Assembly: GCA_903873545.1 (NCBI GenBank)
Contig: CAIQPA010000244.1
Span: forward strand, 1 to 12,907
Source of the DNA: an uncultured delta proteobacterium
GTDB lineage: Bacteria; Myxococcota_A; Bradymonadia; REDH01
Direction of reading: 5' to 3'
Length of the DNA: 12,907 nucleotides
Position numbers and translations under genes: made by a program
Notes under the pieces: generated by a model
Seen by the model: only the letters and a program-made list of their open reading frames with translations
Told to the model about the DNA's origin: nothing
The model's database searches: none
Part shown: piece by piece, positions 1 to 6,247 of the stretch
How positions within the stretch are numbered: position 1 is the first letter of the stretch
How the letters are laid out: every line of letters begins with the position of its first letter

Positions 1-1
1 C

Positions 2-1924
2 CACCTCCCCGCTGTGACCGCCTTCGCCGCGGAGACCCGCGGCCTGGTCCTCGTCACCGGTGCAACGGGCTCGGGCAAGAGCACCACCATCTCGGGGCTC
101 ATCCACCGCATCAACCAGGCCGACGCCCGCCACATCGTCACCATCGAAGACCCGATCGAGTATGTCCATCACGACATCTGCAGCCGCATCACGCAGCGGG
201 AGGTTGGCACCGACACCGACAGCTTCGCCTCGGCGCTTCGGACGGTGCTCCGTCAGAGCCCCGATGTGATTGTCATCGGCGAGCTCCGCGATCGAGAGAC
301 CACCGAGGTCGCCATCGCAGCGGCCCTCACCGGCCACCTCGTTATCGCCTCGCTCCATACGGTCGATGCGCCGCAGACCCTTCTTCGGCTGCTCTCCATG
401 GTCCCCGACGAGCAGCGCGCACAGCTCGCGCTCGACCTCTCGCTTACCCTTCGCGGCATCGTCTCGCAGCGGCTGCTTCCGCGCGCCGACGGGGCAGGGC
501 GGGCGCTCGCGCTCGAGCTCGTCACCATGGGTCCCACCTTTGCCCGCCTCATCCGCGAGCAGCGGGTCGAAGAGGTCACAGACTTCCTCCGCGCCACCGT
601 CGATCCCGGCTCCCGCAGCTTCACCCGCTCGGTGCTCGAGCTCTACGAACGAGGCGAGATCAACTACGAGACGGCCCGCGCCAACGCCTCCAACCCCGAG
701 GAGTTCGCGCTCGCCGCCCAGGGCATGACCACGAGTGCTGCCGGTGTCTCGCGCGAGTCGGCCAGCACCGTTGCCCGCTTCGGTCTCGACATGAAGGCGC
801 TGCTCGCCTTCGCGCTCGAGCAGGGTGCCTCCGACCTCCATCTCGCCGTGGGCCGAGCACCCATCCTCCGCATCCGCGGTCGCCTCCGCCCGCTTGAGAT
901 GGCACCGCTGTCTGCCGGTGACCTCCGCCTGCTGCTCTTCTCGGTGCTCACCGGCCGCCAGCGCACGGTCTTCGAACTCGAGCGGGAGCTCGACTTCGCC
1001 GTGCAGCTCGACAACGGCCAGCGCTTCCGCATCAACGCCTACTTCCAGCGGGGCCAGATGGCCGCCGCACTCCGCCTCATCCCCGCGCTGCCGGCTGACG
1101 CAGCGCTGCTCGGTATCCCCGAGCAGGTGCAGGCGCTCGTGAAGCGCAACCAGGGGCTGCTGCTCGTCGTAGGACCTACTGGCGCCGGCAAGACCACCAC
1201 GCTGGCCTGCCTCGTCGAGCGCATCAACACCACCCGCTCCTGCCGCATCGTCACGGTCGAAGACCCCATCGAGTATGTCTTCGCCAGCCGCATGGCGACC
1301 ATCGACCAGCGCGAGGTCGGCGCCGACACCGACTCCTTCTCCGCAGCACTCAAGCATGTGCTCCGGCAGGACCCCGATGTCATCCTCGTCGGCGAGATGC
1401 GCGACCTCGAGACCATCTCCTCTGCGCTTACCGCCGCCGAGACGGGCCACCTCGTTCTGGCCACGCTGCACACCAATGATGCCATCCAGTCCATCAACCG
1501 GATCATCGATGTCTTCCCCGCCCACCAGCAGCCCCAGGTGCGGTCGCAGCTCGCCGCCTCGCTGCTCGGCGTTGTGAGCCAGCGGCTCCTCCCCCGCGCA
1601 GACGGCAAGGGCCGCGTCGCAGCCTTCGAGACCATGGTGGCCACCAACGCCATCCGCGCAGTCATCCGCGACGACAAGATGCACCAGGCGCTGTCGCTCA
1701 TGGAGGCCTCGCGCGGCGAGGGCATGCAGACCATGGACCGGGCCCTCTTCGACCTCGTGCGGACCGGCGAGGTCGACATCGAAGAGGCCGCTCGCCACGC
1801 CCGCAGCAGCCGCCAGTTCATCGACCTCTTTGAGGCACCGCCGGCCGCGCCCGCAACGACCGGCGCCCGCACCGCGGCCAACCCCGCCATCGATCCAACC
1901 GCCAAGAACAAAAACCGAAGTTGA
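2..1924 (+). CDS. pilT: Tandem type IVa pilus retraction ATPase (PilU-like unit fused to PilT-like unit), 5' partial
   Basis: The frame is open from the left edge, so the true start lies upstream; numbering here counts the GTG at 14 as residue 1. Unit 1 enters at its ATPase core: Walker A GATGSGKS (16-23), TIEDPIEY (43-50), Walker B ending GELRD (89-93), and TGHLVIASLHT (106-116). Its tail, LDLSLTLRGIVSQRLLP (140-156) and LYERGEINYE (210-219), looks like PilU. After a Ser/Ala-rich linker (about 239-256), unit 2 is complete. It has an N-terminal domain with GASDLHLAVG (271-280), Walker A GPTGAGKT (387-394), VEDPIEY (415-421), GEMRD (460-464) and AETGHLVLATLHT (475-487), and a PilT-like tail. 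The last 30 residues are low-complexity Ala/Pro/Thr. Known for the family: cytoplasmic hexameric ATPases at the pilus base that depolymerise pilin, with PilU acting through PilT. Two units in one chain is unusual. The family is certain; assigning unit 1 to PilU is inference from motifs. Confidence 0.93.
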   Translation, partial: HLPAVTAFAAETRGLVLVTGATGSGKSTTISGLIHRINQADARHIVTIEDPIEYVHHDICSRITQREVGTDTDSFASALRTVLRQSPDVIVIGELRDRETTEVAIAAALTGHLVIASLHTVDAPQTLLRLLSMVPDEQRAQLALDLSLTLRGIVSQRLLPRADGAGRALALELVTMGPTFARLIREQRVEEVTDFLRATVDPGSRSFTRSVLELYERGEINYETARANASNPEEFALAAQGMTTSAAGVSRESASTVARFGLDMKALLAFALEQGASDLHLAVGRAPILRIRGRLRPLEMAPLSAGDLRLLLFSVLTGRQRTVFELERELDFAVQLDNGQRFRINAYFQRGQMAAALRLIPALPADAALLGIPEQVQALVKRNQGLLLVVGPTGAGKTTTLACLVERINTTRSCRIVTVEDPIEYVFASRMATIDQREVGADTDSFSAALKHVLRQDPDVILVGEMRDLETISSALTAAETGHLVLATLHTNDAIQSINRIIDVFPAHQQPQVRSQLAASLLGVVSQRLLPRADGKGRVAAFETMVATNAIRAVIRDDKMHQALSLMEASRGEGMQTMDRALFDLVRTGEVDIEEAARHARSSRQFIDLFEAPPAAPATTGARTAANPAIDPTAKNKNRS

Positions 1925-1931
1925 GGCACCG

Positions 1932-3584
1932 ATGAAGGGCATACGACTCGAAGGTGCAGCGCTGCGTCTCGCAGCCAGTCTTGCAGGCACAGCTGCAGGC
2001 CGCTTCCTCCTCCGCAAGCAGGTGGAGGGCGTCTTCGGCATCGACCGCCTCATGTCGCTCCCCACCGTCGCCCGCATGCCGCTCGACAACCTCCCGCAGG
2101 TTGTCGCCGGCGCGCCGCCCCGAAGCTGGGGCAACGGCGACTGCGGACTGCCGGTGTCGCGCAGCCGCCAGGGCACCCGCGAAATCGCAGCCAAGTTCGC
2201 GTCGGGAGAGACCACGCCAACCGCGCTCCTGGGGCAGCTCGAAGCGCGCGTCGGTGCCGGGGACTTTGGCCGCGCCCTCCACTCGCCGCTCGTCACCCTG
2301 GCCTTCGACCACGAGGCCGCCGCGGCCTCCACCACACGGTGGCGCGAAGGCCGTCAGCTCGGACCGCTCGACGGCCAGCCCATCCCCATCAAAGACCACC
2401 AGCCGCTCCGCGGCGTCGCCCTCCGCGGCGGCAGCTCCTACCTCTCCGCCATCTCCGAGGAAGACGGCTTCGCGGCCGCCTCGCTACGTGCCCAGGGCGC
2501 ACTGCTCTACGCCACCACACACTGCACCGAATGGGGCATGGCGCCGACCGGCATCAACCCCCACTTCCTCATGCCCCGCAACCTCTACCACGAGAACCTC
2601 GGCGCGGGCGGCAGCTCCACGGGTAGCGCGGTAGCCGTCGCGCTCGGCCTCGCGCCGGTTGCGCTCGCCTCCGACGGCGGCGGCTCCATTCGCATCCCCT
2701 CCGCCCTCAACGGACTCTTCGGGCTCAAGCCCACCTTCGCCCGCATCGGTCGCACCGGCGACCTCTGGGGCTCCGGCTCCTCCGTCGCCACGCTCGGGCC
2801 CATCGGCCAGACGACCGCCTCGCTCGTCGACTTCCTCACCCCCTTTGAGGCGACCGATCCCGGCGACACCATGTCGCGCCTTGCGCCCAGCAACCCCGAC
2901 CTCCGCGCGAGCTGGAACCGGGCGCTCGGTCGCGGCATCCGAGGCTGTCGCATCGGGCTCTGGTCCTGGGCCTGGAAGCGGGCCAACCCCCGCATCGCAG
3001 CCGTCTGCCGCACCGCCGTCGAGGCGCTCGTCCGCGAAGGCGCCATCATCGTCGACCTCGATATCGAGCTCGGTGACCAGACCGAGGCCATGGGCTCGCT
3101 GGCCATCGGCGCCGAGAGCATGGGCGGCCTGTTCGACCACCTCGCGTCGATTCCCCACCTGACCGGCGACGACATCAAGCTGGTCCTCGCCTCCTTCGAC
3201 ACGCTTTCGGCGCGCGAATACTTCTACGGCGCTCGCACCCGCGCCACCCTCCGCCGCACCACGGCGCGCGCGCTCGCAGGCGTCGACCTGCTCTGCCTGC
3301 CCACCACCGATCTGCTCGCGCCCAGCTACCCCGCCAGCGCCGACCACCGCCACATCCTCGACCCCGAAGAGACCGCCGCGCTCTGCCGCTTCTCCTGGCT
3401 CGGCAACCTCACCGGGTTGCCCGCAGGTTCAGCGCCTGTCGGCATGCTCGACGGGCTGCCCGTAGGCCTGCAGTTTGTTGGCGACGCATGGGACGAGGCC
3501 AGCGTCATCGCGGCGCTCGCCCATGTGGAGCGCCTCGAACTCTCGGAGCTCCCGCGCCCCCGCGGCTACGCGCAACTCGTCTAG
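1932..3584 (+). CDS. Amidase-signature family hydrolase
   Basis: A 550-aa amidase-signature enzyme, which hydrolyses carboxamide bonds; the substrate cannot be told. The Ser-cisSer-Lys triad is visible as K154 in PIPIKDH, S228 in GAGGSSTGS (224-232) and S252 in ASDGGGSIRIP. The 74- and 24-residue spacings match the family (FAAH is 142/217/241). The C-terminal NLTGLPAGSAPVG and DGLPVGLQFVG blocks are also typical. GatA is unlikely: the window shows no gatB or gatC and the N-terminal 100 residues are divergent. Residues 5-25 are hydrophobic and basic, perhaps a membrane-associating helix, but no clear signal peptide is seen. The ATG at 1932 is chosen because GAGG (1923-1926) sits 5 nt upstream and overlaps the stop codon of the pilus gene; the frame is also open upstream to 1830, but that part is an Arg/Pro-rich shadow of the pilus gene. 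It probably shares a transcript with that gene. Its stop overlaps the convergent amidohydrolase. Confidence 0.93.
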   Translation: MKGIRLEGAALRLAASLAGTAAGRFLLRKQVEGVFGIDRLMSLPTVARMPLDNLPQVVAGAPPRSWGNGDCGLPVSRSRQGTREIAAKFASGETTPTALLGQLEARVGAGDFGRALHSPLVTLAFDHEAAAASTTRWREGRQLGPLDGQPIPIKDHQPLRGVALRGGSSYLSAISEEDGFAAASLRAQGALLYATTHCTEWGMAPTGINPHFLMPRNLYHENLGAGGSSTGSAVAVALGLAPVALASDGGGSIRIPSALNGLFGLKPTFARIGRTGDLWGSGSSVATLGPIGQTTASLVDFLTPFEATDPGDTMSRLAPSNPDLRASWNRALGRGIRGCRIGLWSWAWKRANPRIAAVCRTAVEALVREGAIIVDLDIELGDQTEAMGSLAIGAESMGGLFDHLASIPHLTGDDIKLVLASFDTLSAREYFYGARTRATLRRTTARALAGVDLLCLPTTDLLAPSYPASADHRHILDPEETAALCRFSWLGNLTGLPAGSAPVGMLDGLPVGLQFVGDAWDEASVIAALAHVERLELSELPRPRGYAQLV

Positions 3585-4837
3585 GGCGCGATCCCAGCCG
3601 CAATCTTCGCGCGCCGCTGTAGCGTTGGCCCTACCACAAGCCGATAGGCGTTGAGGTAGTAGAGCTTGTCGAGCGTTGCGGCATCGAGCGCGATGGCATC
3701 TACGGTCCAGCGCCCCTGAATCGGCGTGGGATGGGCAATGCCTCGGTCGCCCGTCTCGAGGTAGCGGTGATGGGCGTCGTAGAAGGGCTTCACCGCCTCC
3801 CGCCTATCGGGCTCGAGGCCGGAGGAGCCGAGCGTAAAGGCGGTGTCGCCGGCGCGGTCTCTCATGATGCCGACGTCGGTCGCAAAGAGGATGCGGTCGG
3901 AGAATCGCTCAAAGAGTGCTCGCACCTGTTCGGCGGGGTGTCGGCCCAGCTCGGGGACCCGCGCGCCGATGTCCATCGAGAGGTTGGGGTAGGTCGAAAG
4001 CATCCGCTCGATGTAGGCGAGGTCCTCTGCGTTGTGGCAGGCGTGCACGCCCACCCAGGTGGTCGCGGGGAACTGCTTCACGAGCGCCTCGAAGCCCCGG
4101 AGCAGCTCCTCGCGTGGCGGATAGACGGAGCTGTCTGCGAAGGACCAGCGGGGGTGTGCGGAGAGCTCTTCGAACCGCTCGTTGTCGGGCGTGGAGGGCT
4201 TCCAGAAGGCCGCGGGGTCGGCAACGTGGATGAAGATCGGAACCCCGAGCGCGCCGGCCTCGCGCCAGAGCGGGAAGAGGCGGGTGTCATCAACTGCAAT
4301 CAGCTTGTTGTTGTCGTCACGCAGGTAGAGGCCGAGCGACTTGGGGATCTTGAGGCCTGCGTAGCCGAACTTCGTCACCGTGATGCGGAGCTCCGCGGCG
4401 AGCGTCTCGCCGATGGCAGGCTCGTCAATCCCCTCATAGAAGGGCACCATGAAGTGGAGCACGCGACCGCCTGTCGCCTTCTCGAGCGCCAGCGCGTTGG
4501 CCATGCCGCGCCGCGGCGAGCCGCCCGAGAGGTTGAAGAGATAGTCGATGCCGTTCTCCTCCATCACGCTCTGGATCACGGGTGCAAGCGAGGCGTCGCC
4601 CAAGTGGGCATGCGCGTCGATGATCCGGCCCTCGGGGCGTGCATCGAGGGTGAGCGGCGGCAGCGCGATGGGAGCCGCGCCGCTCCCCGCGGTCGTTGCA
4701 GCTTCGCGCGGCGCTGCCTCGGGCGTGCCGGTTGGCTTCGCTCCGCTGCAGGCCGAAAACACCACAAACAGTGCCGCCATCCCCAGCAGGCATCGCAGTT
4801 GCATCAGATGCCGACTTGGGGCAGAAGTTGTCGCCAT
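3581..4837 (-). CDS. Lipoprotein amidohydrolase (Amidohydro_2-type TIM-barrel metal hydrolase)
   Basis: A 418-aa predicted exported metal-dependent hydrolase. Residues 13-30 form a signal peptide (MQLRCLLGMAALFVVFSAC) with C30 as the likely lipidated residue; the -3 Phe is not canonical. A Ala/Thr/Pro-rich linker follows to about 60, then the barrel. Candidate metal and catalytic residues are H76 and H78 (IIDAHAHLG), H204 (PIFIHVADP), H265 (VGVHACH) and D321 (ILFATDVGI), in the strand order of amidohydrolase-2 proteins. The substrate is unknown; relatives include decarboxylases and lactonases. The start at 4837 is supported by AAGGAG (+ strand 4844-4849) 6 nt upstream, although initiation at residue 12 would also leave the signal peptide intact. 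It is divergent from the Cys-repeat protein gene across 65 bp. It converges on the amidase with overlapping stops, so its transcript 3' end must lie inside the amidase gene. Confidence 0.9.
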   Translation of the reverse strand: MATTSAPSRHLMQLRCLLGMAALFVVFSACSGAKPTGTPEAAPREAATTAGSGAAPIALPPLTLDARPEGRIIDAHAHLGDASLAPVIQSVMEENGIDYLFNLSGGSPRRGMANALALEKATGGRVLHFMVPFYEGIDEPAIGETLAAELRITVTKFGYAGLKIPKSLGLYLRDDNNKLIAVDDTRLFPLWREAGALGVPIFIHVADPAAFWKPSTPDNERFEELSAHPRWSFADSSVYPPREELLRGFEALVKQFPATTWVGVHACHNAEDLAYIERMLSTYPNLSMDIGARVPELGRHPAEQVRALFERFSDRILFATDVGIMRDRAGDTAFTLGSSGLEPDRREAVKPFYDAHHRYLETGDRGIAHPTPIQGRWTVDAIALDAATLDKLYYLNAYRLVVGPTLQRRAKIAAGIAP

Positions 4838-4843
4838 CTACCG

Positions 4844-4849
4844 CTCCTT
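4844..4849 (-). promoter_or_regulatory. Ribosome binding site of the amidohydrolase lipoprotein gene
   Basis: The minus strand reads AAGGAG here, 6 nt before the ATG whose first base is 4837. This strong Shine-Dalgarno decides the start in favour of 4837 over the in-frame ATG twelve codons in. Confidence 0.7.
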
Positions 4850-4863
4850 CCGGTGGGGGAACC

Positions 4864-4882
4864 GGGCTGCAACGCGCAGCCC
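4864..4882. repeat. Perfect inverted repeat in the divergent intergenic region
   Basis: GGGCTGC (4864-4870) and GCAGCCC (4876-4882) are perfect 7-bp reverse complements around a 5-base AACGC spacer. The element lies in the 65-bp gap between two divergent starts (4837 minus, 4903 plus). It is about 27 nt upstream of the minus start and 20 nt upstream of the plus start. It could be an operator for a dimeric regulator or a hairpin in a 5' leader. No T-run follows on either strand, so it is not a classical terminator. Confidence 0.5.
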
Positions 4883-4902
4883 TCGCAAGCGGCTCTAGCA
4901 CG

Positions 4903-5385
4903 ATGCAAACCTCGGCCCCAAGATTGTCGTCCCGCCTCGCCCACATCGTAGCGGCAATGACGGCGCTGCTGCTGCAGTTGGCCTGCCTGCCGCCCTCCCA
5001 GTACGCCTACGCGCCCTCGACGGCGGCGGGCCAGAGCGAGCCGCCCCGGTTTGCCACCGTCGACTGCCAGAGCAGCCGCTTCTGCGGCCCCGGCGAGGTC
5101 TGCATCAAGCAGCCAGGAGAGGTCTACAAGCAGTGCATGCCGGGCCCCGACAGCGACACCAGAGGCTGCAGCGTGGACTTCGAGTGCGGCTACGGAAAGG
5201 CCTGCGTGAAGGGCGTAGGCGACTACCGCGGCTTCTGTGCGCAGCGGGTCAACGCCACGGGCGGCCAGAGCTATGCCCCGCCGCCACCGCCAAAGTATGG
5301 CACAAGCTACACGCCGGACTGCAGCTACGACTTCCAGTGCGGAGTACTCTTCCGATGCAGCGACGGCCGCTGCATCAAGCGATAG
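4903..5385 (+). CDS. Small secreted protein or lipoprotein with three four-cysteine repeats
   Basis: A 160-aa exported protein of unknown function. Residues 1-28 look like a signal peptide: basic start with R7 and R11, hydrophobic MTALLLQLA, then C28. C28 could be lipidated, but Gln at -3 is not canonical. The mature part has twelve further cysteines in three regular groups: C55/61/67/78, C89/95/101/112 and C140/146/152/157. The spacing is C-x5-C-x5-C-x10-C twice and C-x5-C-x5-C-x4-C once. Groups two and three share xDFECG/xDFQCG around the second Cys. A Pro/Gly/Tyr-rich spacer (118-138, with six consecutive Pro) separates them. Disulfide-bonded mini-domains outside the cytoplasm are the likely fold. 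The frame is open upstream to 4696, but that part would overlap the amidohydrolase and lacks a signal sequence, so ATG 4903 is preferred; no clear Shine-Dalgarno is seen. It converges on the next gene 10 bp away. Confidence 0.82.
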   Translation: MQTSAPRLSSRLAHIVAAMTALLLQLACLPPSQYAYAPSTAAGQSEPPRFATVDCQSSRFCGPGEVCIKQPGEVYKQCMPGPDSDTRGCSVDFECGYGKACVKGVGDYRGFCAQRVNATGGQSYAPPPPPKYGTSYTPDCSYDFQCGVLFRCSDGRCIKR

Positions 5386-5395
5386 CCGCGCGAGC

Positions 5396-6247
5396 CTAAT
5401 CGGCCCGTCGCACCAGCCGCAGCCCCGTCGTCGCCGAGAAGCCGCTCACCGGGAGCCGGTCGCAGGCAAGTGAGCCGCTCGCGCCGCGTGGCATGTAGGA
5501 GTCGCCACACCGCTCGCCCAAGGCGCGCACCGCCTCGGCCTCCACCCACTCCGACGCATTGTCCGAGAAGCCTCGCAGGTCGAACCCGTTCGGCTCCCAG
5601 AACCAGCCTGCAGGGTAGGGCAGCCAGAGGCCGCCGGTTGCCGCCTGCTGTTCCATCGACCAGGCCTCCACTGCCGCAGCGCCGCGCGCCTCACATCCGT
5701 CCCCCGCGCAGGCCCAAAGCTCGTGCGCACCGCCCGCCCGAGCGAGGTACTGCCACTCTGCCCGTGTCGGAAGCCTGAACCCGGCGCAGGCCGGTCGCGC
5801 AGCCACGCTCTCTGTGCAGACCAGCGCCTCGCGCCTCCGCAGCGACTGCCCCGGCACCAGCGGCAGTGTCACCTGCTGCTCCGCGCAGCCGCTCAGGTCG
5901 TAGCAGGCGGCAATCCCCAGCGCCTCGCTCCGGGCATTGGCATGCGCCGCCGCTTCGCCCCAGGTCATCGCCGTCACCGGGCAGCTATCGCCGCAGAGGT
6001 CACCGCCGAGCGTCTCGGCGCCACCGAAGGCCTGCCACTCCGACCGCGTCACCTCGGTCGTCATCACCCAGAGCGGCGTCTCCACGGCAGCACCTGCCGC
6101 TGCCACCTCCCCCGGCGCGATGCGCACGAACCGCGGCCCTGACATTGCATCGAAGGGTGGCTCCTCCACCTCCGCTGACGCACATCCGGCCAGCATCGCT
6201 GCAATGGCCAGCAGAAGGGCCGCGAGCAGCCGTCCTGCCCCACTCAC
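5396..6247 (-). CDS. FGE/SUMF-fold lipoprotein, probably non-catalytic
   Basis: A 283-aa protein with a clear lipoprotein signal (MSGAGRLLAALLLAIAAMLAGC; lipobox LAGC, C22). The rest carries the formylglycine-generating-enzyme (sulfatase-modifying factor) fold: TTEVTRSEWQAF (63-74), PVTAMTWGEAAAHAN (90-104), FRLPTRAEWQYLARAG (157-172), NGFDLRGFSDNASEWV (220-235) and the closing TGLRLVR (274-280). The paired cysteines that active FGE has shortly before the closing motif are not seen; that stretch reads GERCGDSYMPRGASGSLACD. It is therefore more likely a binding or structural member of the fold, as in many predatory and myxobacterial genomes. Eleven cysteines from C22 on suggest disulfides. Start: GTG at 6247 with GGGAGG 6 nt upstream. 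This GTG overlaps the previous gene's TGA by 4 bp, so translational coupling with the 1128-aa protein is expected. Confidence 0.88.
   Translation of the reverse strand: MSGAGRLLAALLLAIAAMLAGCASAEVEEPPFDAMSGPRFVRIAPGEVAAAGAAVETPLWVMTTEVTRSEWQAFGGAETLGGDLCGDSCPVTAMTWGEAAAHANARSEALGIAACYDLSGCAEQQVTLPLVPGQSLRRREALVCTESVAARPACAGFRLPTRAEWQYLARAGGAHELWACAGDGCEARGAAAVEAWSMEQQAATGGLWLPYPAGWFWEPNGFDLRGFSDNASEWVEAEAVRALGERCGDSYMPRGASGSLACDRLPVSGFSATTGLRLVRRAD

Noticed and set aside
1039..1929. 296-codon minus frame inside the pilus ATPase gene
   Set aside because: It is a Ser/Arg/Met-rich shadow of the second ATPase core, without domain or ribosome site.
1830..1931. Longer amidase start at 1830
   Set aside because: It overlaps about 95 bases of the pilus gene, adds an Arg/Pro-rich stretch typical of out-of-frame translation, and lacks the GAGG that supports 1932.
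3731..4951. 406-codon + strand frame opposite the amidohydrolase gene
   Set aside because: The minus frame carries a complete set of metal-binding His/Asp motifs and a lipoprotein signal. The + frame has neither, and would run into the Cys-repeat protein gene.
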